Below are positions 8,063-16,190 of a DNA stretch of 43,406 nucleotides, one piece after another. Source of the stretch: Gemmatimonadales bacterium (GTDB lineage Bacteria; Gemmatimonadota; Gemmatimonadetes; Longimicrobiales; Gaopeijiaceae); the NCBI GenBank assembly GCA_007692605.1, contig REBS01000127.1, forward strand, positions 1-43,406, in the 5' to 3' direction. Position 1 is the first letter of the stretch. Each line of letters starts with the position of its first letter. Made by a program: the position numbers and the translations under genes. Under the pieces are notes generated by a model that saw only the letters and a program-made list of their open reading frames with translations, made no database searches and was not told where the DNA came from.

Positions 8063-8764
8063 TCAGGCCGGTCGGGGTTCGCGCAGCTCGAGCCGCCCGG
8101 CATTCAGGTCGTAGATCCGGTCCGCCCGTGCCGCGGCGTTCTCGGAGTGGGTCACCATGACCATGGTGGTCCCGGAGTCCCGGACCAGCTCCTCGAGAAG
8201 GTCGAGGACCCGCGTGCCCGTGGCCTGGTCCAGGTTCCCGGTCGGCTCGTCGGCCAGCACGAGCGACGGCTGGTGCGCCAGGGATCGGGCCACGGCGACC
8301 CGCTGCTGCTCCCCGCCCGAGAGGCGATCCGGCCAGGCCCCCGCCCGATCCTCGAGCCCCACGCGGCCGAGGAGTCGGCGTACCCGCTCACGGTCTTCAT
8401 CGCGGGTGCGACCGGCGAGCTCGAGGGGCAGGAGCAGGTTCTCTTCGACCGTGAGCGTGGGGATCAGGTTGAAGAACTGAAAGACGAATCCCACGTGATC
8501 CCGACGGAAGAGGGTTCGGTCACGCTCCGAGAGACCGTGCAGATCGACGCCCGCCACCCGGATCTCACCACGGTCCGGTCCGTCGATCCCGCTGATCAGG
8601 TTCAGGAGGGTCGACTTTCCGGAACCGGACGGCCCCAGCAGCGCGATGAAGTCACCGGGCTCGAGTCGCAGGTTCAGGTCGGACAGGACCGTGTGGCGCC
8701 GTCCGCCCTCCTGGTAGCCCTTCTCGACGTCGACGAGCTCGAGCGCGGCCTGGGATCGGGTCAT
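8063..8764 (-). CDS. ABC transporter ATP-binding protein (LolD/MacB/AttE class)
   Basis: The 233-residue ATPase has all motifs: Walker [10 protein letters not shown] near residue 44, Q-loop FQFFNLIPT, signature [13 protein letters not shown], Walker [13 protein letters not shown] and H-loop VTHS. The [10 protein letters not shown] wording is typical of the subfamily that drives FtsX-type permeases. It starts 13 nt after greA ends and stops 5 nt before the GTG of the permease. The complex would sit at the cytoplasmic membrane with the permease and the AttH-like protein. Confidence 0.93.
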   Translation of the reverse strand: MTRSQAALELVDVEKGYQEGGRRHTVLSDLNLRLEPGDFIALLGPSGSGKSTLLNLISGIDGPDRGEIRVAGVDLHGLSERDRTLFRRDHVGFVFQFFNLIPTLTVEENLLLPLELAGRTRDEDRERVRRLLGRVGLEDRAGAWPDRLSGGEQQRVAVARSLAHQPSLVLADEPTGNLDQATGTRVLDLLEELVRDSGTTMVMVTHSENAAARADRIYDLNAGRLELREPRPA

Positions 8765-8777
8765 CGGGGGCGAAGGG

Positions 8778-9257
8778 TCAGTCGAGACCCAGCTGCTGCG
8801 GGAGCGTCACGAGCTTCCTGATCTCGTAGTGCCGCTCCCCACGGGGCAGGGTGACCTTCACCTCTTCGCCCTCGCGGGCGCCCAGCAGTCCGGCTCCGAT
8901 CGGCGAAGCCATCGAGACGTGACCCGCGTCCAGATCCATGAAGTCGCCGGCGACGAGTGTCAGCGTCATCTCCTCTTCGAGGTCGAAGTCGTAGAGTGTC
9001 ACCCTGGAGCCGAATCCAACCCGGTCCGAGGGCATCTCCGTCACATCGATCTTCGAGAGCTCCGACATCCGCTTCGAGAGGTGTTCGATCCTCGCCTGAA
9101 CGAAGGACTGGCGCTCGAGCGCCGCCTTGTACTCGGCGTTCTCCTTGAGGTCGCCGAGCTCCACGGCCGTCGAGATCTTCTCGGGAATCTCGACATTGAG
9201 CTCCCGCGCGAGCGTCTCGATCTCGGCTTCCAGGCGCGCCTTGATTTCATCCAGCAT
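8778..9257 (-). CDS. greA: transcription elongation factor GreA
   Basis: The 159-residue protein has the GreA layout: an N-terminal antiparallel coiled coil with GDLKENAEYKAALERQ and, at about residues 80-150, the C-terminal FKBP-like domain (GSRVTLYDFDLEEEMT, SPIGAGLLGAREGEEV). GreA stimulates RNA cleavage by backtracked RNA polymerase. GTGAGG precedes the ATG. It heads an apparent transcript with the ABC transporter genes. The leader contains a perfect 9-bp hairpin at 9348-9371. Confidence 0.93.
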   Translation of the reverse strand: MLDEIKARLEAEIETLARELNVEIPEKISTAVELGDLKENAEYKAALERQSFVQARIEHLSKRMSELSKIDVTEMPSDRVGFGSRVTLYDFDLEEEMTLTLVAGDFMDLDAGHVSMASPIGAGLLGAREGEEVKVTLPRGERHYEIRKLVTLPQQLGLD

Positions 9258-9583
9258 GGGGCCTCACTTGCAGATGCGACGAAATGCCGAGGGCCCGTAT
9301 CTCCCGTTCAGGACGGGGGGTCGGGCCCACGGCACCGTAGTCCGAGAGGTCCAGGGGACATGCCCTGGACCCCGATGATCTCTTTCACTTCCTGCATCCA
9401 AGGTAGCACACCACCTCCCGCAACGGGAGGGGGATCGGGACGGGTCATTCGCGCGGAGGCGATCGTCCGCAGCAAATCCACCTTGACCCGAACCCCGAAA
9501 TTTATGATAGTTACTTATCGTTAGCAGTTATCATTACCCCCGGAGCGGCCGATCGTCCCTCCGGACCGATCCGGGATCCTTCC
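9258..9583. promoter_or_regulatory. divergent greA / merC regulatory region with two hairpins
   Basis: This 326-nt stretch without a gene separates two divergent transcripts. Arms 9348-9356 and 9363-9371 (GGTCCAGGG/CCCTGGACC) form a perfect 9-bp stem with a 6-nt loop. Arms 9414-9420 and 9424-9430 form a 7-bp stem with a 3-nt loop. Neither has a T tract, so they are unlikely to be simple terminators; they may be leader structures or protein sites for greA. The AT-rich part near 9500-9536 belongs to the merC side. Confidence 0.5.
9504..9534 (+). promoter_or_regulatory. imperfect dyad, candidate Fur/Zur-type operator
   Basis: ATGATA (9504-9509) and TATCAT (9529-9534) are exact inverted arms centred at 9519, with several further paired bases inside. 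The sequence is strongly AT-rich against its surroundings and lies 50-80 nt before the merC-like gene, which is followed by a Fur-family regulator. Fur-family operators are built from GATA/TATC-like arms, so autoregulation by the adjacent repressor is a reasonable inference. TTGACC at 9483-9488 could be a -35 element. Confidence 0.5.
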
Positions 9584-10036
9584 ATGCGTCGCCTCTTTGC
9601 TCACCCGTGGGGTTGGGCCAGCATCGCCCCACTCCTCTGCGCGGTTCACTGCGCGGTGACGCCGATCTTCGTCGTGCTGGCCCCCACTCTCGCGCCGAGC
9701 GAGGCGATCGAGTGGGCGCTGCTGGGAATCACCGTGATCCTCGCCGCGGTCGCCCTGGCTTCGGGGCTGGGCCGGCATGCGGACATGCGCCCCGCACTTC
9801 CCATCATCGCAGGGCTTCTCGTCTGGGGCGCCTCGCTCATGCACATGTTCCATCCGGTGCCCGAAGAGGTCACCACGATCGCCGCCTCGCTCACGGTGGC
9901 CGCGGGGCTCATCTGGAATGCGAGGATCCACTGCGCCGTGAAGGCCGAAGCCGGCCACGGCTGTGCGGTCTGCGAGGATGAAACGCTGCCGGAGTCACAG
10001 GGCGTCGAGCCCGCCTCCGGGGTCCGTCCATCTTGA
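9584..10036 (+). CDS. MerC-like four-helix membrane protein, probable metal transporter
   Basis: The 150-residue protein has four predicted membrane helices at about 12-33, 42-62, 70-89 and 96-112. C19-x-x-H22-C23 in the first helix (LLCAVHCAVTP) is the metal site typical of MerC-like proteins. A second cysteine pair, HGCAVCED, sits in the C-terminal tail. MerC was named for mercury uptake, but chromosomal homologues beside fur-family genes are more often thought to handle zinc or another essential metal. The ribosome site is weak. The fur-like gene follows after 84 nt on the same strand. Confidence 0.8.
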   Translation: MRRLFAHPWGWASIAPLLCAVHCAVTPIFVVLAPTLAPSEAIEWALLGITVILAAVALASGLGRHADMRPALPIIAGLLVWGASLMHMFHPVPEEVTTIAASLTVAAGLIWNARIHCAVKAEAGHGCAVCEDETLPESQGVEPASGVRPS

Positions 10037-10120
10037 GGGATTCCCCTCTCTACCCTACCCTATAGAGGTCGATCGGCAGACACCCGCGGGAGCGACCACG
10101 TACCGGACTGGGAGCAGTTG

Positions 10121-10492
10121 ATGCAGCGAGAGACCAAGCAGCGCAGAGCCATCCGCAAGGCCCTGATCGACGCGGGGCATCCCCTGAGCCCGCAAGAGCT
10201 CCACGAATCGGCCCAGGAGGAGGTTTCGGGGATCGGGATCGCGACCGTGTACCGGAACATCAAGGCGCTGCACGAAGATGGATGGCTCGAGATCGTGGAG
10301 CTCCCCGGAGAACCTCCCCGATACGAGGTCGCGGGAAAGGACCACCACCACCACTTCCATTGCCGAAGCTGCGACAAGGTCTACGAGGTCGAGGGCTGTC
10401 CGGGCAACCTGAAGGCGGTGACCCCCGAGGGATTCGAGCTCGAGGGGCACGAATTCGTGCTTTATGGCCTCTGTGTGAAGTGCGCGGCCTGA
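10121..10492 (+). CDS. Fur-family metalloregulator (Zur/PerR-like)
   Basis: This 123-residue repressor has the Fur winged helix at about residues 1-70, with IATVYRNIKALHEDGWLEIVE as the recognition region. The dimerisation and metal domain follows. Structural zinc ligands are C81-x-x-C84 (HCRSCD) and C118-x-x-C121 (CVKCA), and a His cluster H75-H78 plus H80 supplies the regulatory site. A TTG at 10118 is in frame, but the ATG at 10121 is preferred because GGGAG lies six bases before it. Its position after the merC-like gene and the dyad at 9504-9534 suggests a zinc- or other metal-responsive autoregulated pair. Which metal it senses cannot be read from sequence. Confidence 0.88.
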   Translation: MQRETKQRRAIRKALIDAGHPLSPQELHESAQEEVSGIGIATVYRNIKALHEDGWLEIVELPGEPPRYEVAGKDHHHHFHCRSCDKVYEVEGCPGNLKAVTPEGFELEGHEFVLYGLCVKCAA

Positions 10493-10525
10493 CGCTCTGA
10501 CGCCGCAGGTCGAAACCGCGGCCCG

Positions 10526-11683
10526 TCACCCCTCTCCGTGGCGCGCCGCGATCTCTCCGAGCTCCGCCAGCCGTCTCTCCAACCCCTCGAGCGTGTCGGC
10601 GCGAACGTTCAGGTGGCCCAGCTTGCGTCCGGGCCGGGGCTCCTTTCCGTAGAGGTGAAGCCTGGCCCCGCCGGCTCCCAGCGACTCTCCCCTCGATGGG
10701 ATCCCCCCGATCAGATTGACCATCCCCGCCCAGCCGGTCGGCCGGGGATCTCCGAGCGGCAGTCCCAGGATCGCACGAATGTGATTCTCGAATTGGGACA
10801 CCCCTCCTCCGTCCTGCGACCAATGGCCCGAGTTGTGGACCCTGGGTGCCATCTCGTTCGCGAGGAGACCGTCATCGGTCTCGAAGAACTCCACGGCCAG
10901 GACCCCGACGTAATCGAGGTGATCGAGGAGCCGCTCCACCAGCGCGGCCGCTTCGCGCGCTCGCTCCGCGGTGATCCCGGGGGCGGGTGCCCGGCTTTCC
11001 CGAAGGATCCCGTCGGTGTGCATGTTCTCGACGAGGGGGTAGACGCGCAGCTCGCCCGAGCGGCTGCGAACGGCCAGGCAGGAAAGCTCACGGGCGAAGT
11101 CCACGAAGGACTCGACAATCAGGGGGCGGCCCCCGAGGCGCTCCCACGCCACGGCAACCGAGTCCGCGTCCTCGAGGACGGCCTGCCCCTTCCCGTCGTA
11201 CCCGAGCCTCCGGGTCTTGAGCACGGCCGGAAGTCCCAGCTCCTCGACCGCCCGATCCAACTCCTCGCGGGTGTCCACCTTCCGGTACGGCGCGGTCCCG
11301 ATGTCCAGCGCCCGGAAGGTCTCCTTCTCGACCAGCCGGTCCTGCGCGACCTCGAGCGCCATGGGGGGCGGATACACGGGGACGCGCTCGGACAGGCGCT
11401 TCGCGGAGTCGACCGGGACGTTCTCGAACTCGTAGGTGATCACGTCCACCCCGTCGCTGAAGCGGTCCAGGGCGTCGGGGTCGTCGTAGGCCCCCCGCAC
11501 CACCTCTCCGACCGAGGCGCACGGCGGATCCTCGTTCGGTTCCAGGAATCGGAAACGGAGCCCCAGGGGGATCCCCGCGAGCGCCATCATCCGTCCCAGC
11601 TGGCCCCCTCCGATGATCCCGACCCGCACCGAGCGACGCACATCGGAGCCCTGTCGTTCCCGACTCATGGTCTCGAGCCCCAT
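10526..11683 (-). CDS. purK: N5-carboxyaminoimidazole ribonucleotide synthetase PurK
   Basis: The 385-residue ATP-grasp enzyme makes N5-CAIR from AIR, bicarbonate and ATP in purine synthesis. VGIIGGGQLGRMMALAG near residue 21 opens the pre-ATP-grasp domain. Further signatures are ITYEFENVP, LKTRRLGYDGKGQ, VESFVDFARELS, and NEMAPRVHNSGHWS in the catalytic site. The ATG at 11683 shares its A with the purE stop (TGATG), which supports this start over the ATG five codons later and implies coupled translation. Confidence 0.95.
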   Translation of the reverse strand: MGLETMSRERQGSDVRRSVRVGIIGGGQLGRMMALAGIPLGLRFRFLEPNEDPPCASVGEVVRGAYDDPDALDRFSDGVDVITYEFENVPVDSAKRLSERVPVYPPPMALEVAQDRLVEKETFRALDIGTAPYRKVDTREELDRAVEELGLPAVLKTRRLGYDGKGQAVLEDADSVAVAWERLGGRPLIVESFVDFARELSCLAVRSRSGELRVYPLVENMHTDGILRESRAPAPGITAERAREAAALVERLLDHLDYVGVLAVEFFETDDGLLANEMAPRVHNSGHWSQDGGGVSQFENHIRAILGLPLGDPRPTGWAGMVNLIGGIPSRGESLGAGGARLHLYGKEPRPGRKLGHLNVRADTLEGLERRLAELGEIAARHGEG

Positions 11684-12192
11684 CAGGATGCGGGAGGGAT
11701 GGACGGATCCGGATCCTTCAGGACCGCCCGGGTGCGGGCCTCGCGGTAGTCCCGGAGCCGCTCCCGGATCTCGGGGTGCGCCACTCCCAGGATCGAAGCC
11801 GCAAGGAGCGCCGCGTTGATCGCCCCGGCGCGGCCAATCGCGAGAGTCCCCACGGGGACGCCCGCCGGCATCTGGACGATCGAGAGAAGAGAGTCCATCC
11901 CGTTCAGCGCCCGGGACTGCACCGGCACGCCGAGGACCGGCAGCACGGTCTTCGCCGCCACCATCCCCGGCAGGTGCGCGGCCCCCCCGGCCCCGGCGAT
12001 GATGACTTCGATCCCTCGCCCCTCGGCGGCGCCGGCGAATTCATGGAGCAGGTCCGGGGTCCGGTGCGCCGAGACAACTCTGGTCTCCAGCGGAATCTCG
12101 AGAGCTTCGAGGGTCTCCACCGCCTGGGACATGGTCTCCCAATCGGAACGGGAGCCCATGATCACGGCGACGAGCGGGGAATCCGTAGGCAC
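11683..12192 (-). CDS. purE: N5-CAIR mutase PurE
   Basis: The 169-residue protein is a class I PurE, which converts N5-CAIR to CAIR. GSRSDW (13-18), SAHRTP (41-46), [12 protein letters not shown], and the [20 protein letters not shown] block are all intact. The start is GTG at 12192 with no strong ribosome site. purK follows with a 1-nt overlap. The two cooperate in the bacterial two-step AIR carboxylation. The 175-nt divergent region at 12193-12367 must hold the promoters of purE and of the acyl-CoA oxidase gene; I see no clear PurR-like or purine riboswitch element. Confidence 0.95.
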   Translation of the reverse strand: MPTDSPLVAVIMGSRSDWETMSQAVETLEALEIPLETRVVSAHRTPDLLHEFAGAAEGRGIEVIIAGAGGAAHLPGMVAAKTVLPVLGVPVQSRALNGMDSLLSIVQMPAGVPVGTLAIGRAGAINAALLAASILGVAHPEIRERLRDYREARTRAVLKDPDPSIPPAS

Positions 12193-12367
12193 GGCGTCAG
12201 CCTGGGTTCGGGGAACGTAGGTCGGGTTCAGAGGGCTTCATGGTGGGGGAAGTCTGCGGGCCGGGTCAAGTCCCTCACGATCGACGACGGGCAGGGAACG
12301 TCGGGATCGATGCGCCGTACTGTTCAGGGCCGCGACGCACCCGACCGCCAGAGTCCGAGGAGATTCC

Positions 12368-14740
12368 ATGTCATCGCCGAGTTCCGCCAGCCCCTCGCCG
12401 ATCCCCACCGCTCATCCCTGGCCGGGTGACGATCCCGAACTCATGCCGTACCTGCCCATGATCTACGTGGCCTGGGCCGACGGAGCGCTCTCGCTCGAAG
12501 AGATCACCGAGATTCGCAGCCGGCTCGCCGCGTCCGGGGGCATTCCGGCAGACTCCTGGGTGATCCTGGAGAGCTGGCTCCACCCCGAGCATCCGCCCAC
12601 CTCGGTGGAGCTGGCCGAACTCCGCGACCGGATCCGTGAGCTGGCGAGCGAATTGCCCGACGCCGAACGTCGCTCGCTGGCCTCGCTGGGGGCGGCCATG
12701 GCCCGACGGCGCAGTGCCGAGGGATCGCGGTGGGAGAGTGCGTCGAGCCTGCGGACCCTCGAAGCGGTCGAGGAGCTGCTCGGCGTCCTCGGAGGGGAGG
12801 CCACCCGGGCCCTTCTGGCCCCGGAGGCGTCGCCGGCGCCCCCTTCGCCGCCGGAGATCCCGGAGCCCAGCTTTCCCGTCGAGACGCTGCGGACCTACCT
12901 GGCGGGCCCTCACGCCGAAATCCGGGCGCGGGTGCTGGCCCTCATCACCCGCCACGAGTTCGTGGTCCCCGTGGGCGCTTCGACGCGTGAGCGGCGGGAG
13001 CATGTGCTCGAGCGACTCCAGGATCTGGCGGATGCCGGACTCGGCAGGGTCGCACAGCCCGAGACCTTCGGGGGCGAAGGCAACGTGCCCGGCTCGATCG
13101 CACTCTTCGAAACGCTGGCCCTCGGAGACCTGAGCCTGCTCGTGAAGTACGGGGTCCAGTTCGGGCTCTTCGGGGGAAGCGTGCAGCAGCTGGGAACCGA
13201 GGTGCATCACGAGCGCTGGCTCTCTTCGATCGGGTCACTCGACCTGCCCGGGTGCTACGCCATGACCGAGATGGACCATGGCTCGAACGTGCGGGAACTG
13301 CAGACACGGGTCCGCTATCTTCCCGACGAGGACCAGTTCGAGGTCCACACCCCGCACCGCCGTGCCCGCAAGGACTGGATCGGAAACGCCGCCCTCCACG
13401 GGCGCATGGCCACCGTCTTCGGTCAGCTCGAGGTCGATGGCGAGGAGCACGGCGTGCACGCCTTCATGGTGCCGATCCGCGACGACGAGGGCGCCCTGCT
13501 ACCCGGCATCACCATCGAGGACTGCGGTGAGAAGATCGGGCTCCACGGCGTCGACAACGGGCGCCTCTCCTTCGATCGGGTGCGGATCCCGCGCGACCAC
13601 CTCCTCGATCGCTTCGGTACGGTGACCGAAGAGGGGCGCTACGAGAGCCCGATCAACTCCCCGGGCCGACGGTTCTTCACCATGCTCGGGACCCTGGTGA
13701 CCGGACGGATCTCGATCGGGGCCGCGGCGATCTCGGCGTCGAAGACGGCGCTCTCGATCGCCCTCCGCTACTCCTCGCAGCGGCGCCAGTTCGGCCCCTC
13801 GGGCGAGGACGAGGTCCCGATCCTCGACTACCTGACGCAGCAGCGCCTTCTCCTGCCGCGGCTGGCGGAGTGCTATGCGCTGCACTTCACCACCCAGGCG
13901 CTCATCGACGACTACGGTGCCTCGACCGACGACGAGGCACTGCGCTCACGGGTCGAAGTGGAGGCCGCGGCGCTCAAGGCGCTCGCATCGCGCCACGCCG
14001 TCGACACCATCCAGTCGTCGCGGGAGGCCTGCGGTGGCCGGGGATACCTGGCCGAAAACCGCTTCGGCGAACTGAGGGACGACACCGACGTCTTCACCAC
14101 CTTCGAGGGGGCCAACGTGGTCCTCCTCCAGCTGGTCGCCCGGGGGCTCCTCTCCCGCTACCGCGAAGAGATGGGCGACCTGAGCCTTCGGGGAATGGTC
14201 CGGGTGCTGGCGGACCGTGCGGGTACCGAGGTCCACCGCCGGAACCCCGTGCGCTCCCGGCGCTCCGCCGAGGACCACCTGCGCGACCCCGAGACCCACC
14301 TCGACGCGATGCAGTTCCGCGAGCAGCGGCTCCTGCAGTCGGTGGCACGCCGGCTCAAGTCCCGCATCGACGACGGGATGGACTCCTTTCACGCCATGAA
14401 CGAATGCCAGGACCACCTGGTGAGTCTGGCCCGGGCCCACGCCGAACGGCGAGTCCTGGAAGAATTCCGGAGGGCCGTGGAGGCCGCCCCGGACCCCGAG
14501 GTGACCGGAGTCCTCACCCGCCTGATGGAGCTGTGGGCGCTCTCTCGTCTCGAAGAAGACCGTGCGTGGTTCCTCGAAACCGGGTACATGGAGGGGTCGC
14601 AGTCACGTGCGATCCGGTCGCTCGTCAATCAGCTCTGCGGGGAACTCAAGGACGACGCCGTGGCGCTCACCGAGGGCTTCGGAATTCCGCCCGAGCTCCT
14701 GCGAGCCCCCGCGGCGCGGCTGCCCGACGACCGAGACTGA
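12368..14740 (+). CDS. acyl-CoA oxidase/dehydrogenase with N-terminal TerB-like domain
   Basis: The 790-residue protein has an N-terminal helical region (about 25-110) reading YLPMIYVAWADGALSLEEI, the pattern of TerB-like acidic helical domains. A variable linker (130-170) with a Pro/Ala-rich stretch follows. The remainder is an acyl-CoA oxidase-like flavoenzyme: GCYAMTEMDHGSNVREL (substrate/FAD region), a beta domain, RRQFGPSGEDEVPILDYLTQQ and the catalytic Glu E580 in TTFEGANVVL. Peroxisomal-type oxidases share this Glu position and a four-helix C-terminal domain. It oxidises acyl-CoA to trans-2-enoyl-CoA, passing electrons to O2 if it is a true oxidase; this cannot be decided here. GAGGAG precedes the ATG. 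No other beta-oxidation gene is adjacent. Confidence 0.85.
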   Translation: MSSPSSASPSPIPTAHPWPGDDPELMPYLPMIYVAWADGALSLEEITEIRSRLAASGGIPADSWVILESWLHPEHPPTSVELAELRDRIRELASELPDAERRSLASLGAAMARRRSAEGSRWESASSLRTLEAVEELLGVLGGEATRALLAPEASPAPPSPPEIPEPSFPVETLRTYLAGPHAEIRARVLALITRHEFVVPVGASTRERREHVLERLQDLADAGLGRVAQPETFGGEGNVPGSIALFETLALGDLSLLVKYGVQFGLFGGSVQQLGTEVHHERWLSSIGSLDLPGCYAMTEMDHGSNVRELQTRVRYLPDEDQFEVHTPHRRARKDWIGNAALHGRMATVFGQLEVDGEEHGVHAFMVPIRDDEGALLPGITIEDCGEKIGLHGVDNGRLSFDRVRIPRDHLLDRFGTVTEEGRYESPINSPGRRFFTMLGTLVTGRISIGAAAISASKTALSIALRYSSQRRQFGPSGEDEVPILDYLTQQRLLLPRLAECYALHFTTQALIDDYGASTDDEALRSRVEVEAAALKALASRHAVDTIQSSREACGGRGYLAENRFGELRDDTDVFTTFEGANVVLLQLVARGLLSRYREEMGDLSLRGMVRVLADRAGTEVHRRNPVRSRRSAEDHLRDPETHLDAMQFREQRLLQSVARRLKSRIDDGMDSFHAMNECQDHLVSLARAHAERRVLEEFRRAVEAAPDPEVTGVLTRLMELWALSRLEEDRAWFLETGYMEGSQSRAIRSLVNQLCGELKDDAVALTEGFGIPPELLRAPAARLPDDRD

Positions 14741-14770
14741 CGCTCGGGACCGGGAACCGAATCTCGGGAC

Positions 14771-15340
14771 TCAGGTCTCCCCGTAGCTGCTCCAGACGCG
14801 GGTCTCTCCCTCGGCGTTGAAGAGGAGCACGTCGTAACGGTCGACGCGGTCCCCCATCTCCATCCCCGGAGACCCGACGGGCATGCCTGGCACGGTCAGG
14901 CCGCGGGCGTCCGGCACCTCGGCCAGGAGCCGGCGGATGTCCTCGGCGGGCACGTGACCCTCGACCACGTATCCTTCGACCACCGCGGTATGACAGGACG
15001 CCAGGCGATCGGGGACCGCAAAGCCCTCCTTGACCGTCATCATGTCCTGCGTCATGTGCGCCTCGACCTCGAAGCCGTGCTCCTCGACGTGCTCGACCCA
15101 CAGGCCGCAGCACCCGCAGGTCGGAGACTGGTAGACCGTCATCTGGATCGGTCCGTCGTAGTCGAGGGGGATCGGCTGACGGTCGGGATCCTGAACCAGC
15201 GCCATCTCCGCCGGTCCCTCCGCACCGCTCACGGGAGACGCACTGCTTTCTCCCTGGGTCCAGAGCCAGACTCCGACGCCCACGATCGCTGCCATCAGGG
15301 GCAGCGTGATGAGCCAGTTACGCGTTGTCGCATTCGCCAT
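14771..15340 (-). CDS. membrane-anchored DUF411 metal-binding protein
   Basis: The 189-residue protein has an N-terminal membrane segment (about 8-27) and a DUF411 domain from about residue 65. The signatures are C75-G-C77-C78 within QSPTCGCCGLWVEH, then SCHTAVVEGYVVEGHVPAEDI, and GLTVPGMPVGSPGMEMG. These Cys, His and Met residues are suited to copper, and DUF411 proteins are often linked with copper handling. The ATG at 15340 with GGAG eight bases upstream is preferred to a GTG at 15349. The gene lies just after the lyc cyclase on the same strand, separated by a hairpin, so its transcription may be separate. Confidence 0.85.
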   Translation of the reverse strand: MANATTRNWLITLPLMAAIVGVGVWLWTQGESSASPVSGAEGPAEMALVQDPDRQPIPLDYDGPIQMTVYQSPTCGCCGLWVEHVEEHGFEVEAHMTQDMMTVKEGFAVPDRLASCHTAVVEGYVVEGHVPAEDIRRLLAEVPDARGLTVPGMPVGSPGMEMGDRVDRYDVLLFNAEGETRVWSSYGET

Positions 15341-15382
15341 GGGTACCACTCCGTTTAGTCGTGTACCGAAAGATAAGTGCGT

Positions 15383-15395
15383 CGCCCGAAGGGCG
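15383..15395 (-). terminator. hairpin after the carotenoid operon, weak terminator candidate
   Basis: CGCCC and GGGCG (15383-15387 and 15391-15395) enclose a 3-nt loop; on the minus strand it reads CCC-TTC-GGG. There is no proper T tract, only TTATCTTTC somewhat downstream. On the minus strand TTGGCG and TTATCT around it are spaced 17 nt apart and could instead form a promoter for the DUF411 gene. Confidence 0.35.
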
Positions 15396-15403
15396 CCAAG
15401 CGG

Positions 15404-16189
15404 TCAGGGTCCGGATCCGGCGGGATCCCGGGTGGACTCGGGCAGGCCGGGAAGGGTGAAGAGCATCGTGCCGACCACCACCAGGACGTTGGTGATCAGG
15501 AAGAAGGTGGCCTCCTCGACCGGGAGACCGAAGGGGTTCCAGCCGAAGGTGTACTCCGCCGAGATCTCCCAGATTCCGAGTCGGATCGCCACCGCGTCGG
15601 CGACCCAGAGATAGACCGTCGGGATCGCCACCGCGAGCCCCATCACGTGCACGTAGCTCCAGAGTCTGCCCCCGTCGAAGAGCCACATGAACCCGATGAC
15701 CGGAGCCGCCCACGCCAGGATGAGGCCCATGTAGAGGCCCGACGGCATCGTCAGACACCAGGCCCCCAGGGCCGCGAGACCGAACCAGGGCAGAGCGGTC
15801 AGGATTCGAGGCCCCCAGCCGGTGGGGAGCGGGGGTTCGAGCCGGAGCCCCGGAATCGAACGCAGCCCAGCCTCTTCGGCCCCGCGCCGCCGGGCCAGCA
15901 CGTGCAGGGTGAACAGCCCCGTGAGCAGCGGCTGCAGAATGAAGAACATGTACTCCTCGATCGGCACGTACCCGATCGTGCCCATCACCCGGTCGAGTCC
16001 GTACCACCAGATCTCGCGGTAGACCAGGTAGTTGTCCCAGGGCGTCGTGTACGCCAGGGCGATCGGTGGAATCAGCGCCAGGGAGATGAAGCCGCGCCGA
16101 CCCAGGCGGGCCCGTATGCGCGGGGCGCCCGCCGCCAGAAGGAGGATCGGCGGGATGATGAAGATCAGGTGGAACTGCAGGTAACTCAT
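15404..16189 (-). CDS. fused CrtYc-CrtYd-type lycopene cyclase
   Basis: The 261-residue protein has about seven membrane helices and two lycopene-cyclase domains in tandem. The key acidic motifs are P76-I-E78-E79 in PIEEYMFF and P223-V-E225-E226 in PVEEATFF, one in each half. [14 protein letters not shown] is another family mark. In Actinobacteria the halves are separate subunits (CrtYc and CrtYd). In archaea and in fungal bifunctional enzymes they are fused, as here. It would turn lycopene into beta-carotene (or a monocyclic product) in the membrane. The ATG lies one base after the stop of the CrtO-like gene, so the pair is co-transcribed. The family is secure; mono- versus bicyclic product is not. 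Confidence 0.88.
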   Translation of the reverse strand: MSYLQFHLIFIIPPILLLAAGAPRIRARLGRRGFISLALIPPIALAYTTPWDNYLVYREIWWYGLDRVMGTIGYVPIEEYMFFILQPLLTGLFTLHVLARRRGAEEAGLRSIPGLRLEPPLPTGWGPRILTALPWFGLAALGAWCLTMPSGLYMGLILAWAAPVIGFMWLFDGGRLWSYVHVMGLAVAIPTVYLWVADAVAIRLGIWEISAEYTFGWNPFGLPVEEATFFLITNVLVVVGTMLFTLPGLPESTRDPAGSGP

Positions 16190-16190
16190 C

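Noticed and set aside
5667..8114. An 815-residue frame antisense to the permease
   Set aside because: It has a nonsense His/Arg/Glu-rich composition; the minus-strand permease is fully supported.
10538..11749. A 403-residue frame antisense to purK
   Set aside because: No recognisable signatures; purK is intact on the other strand.
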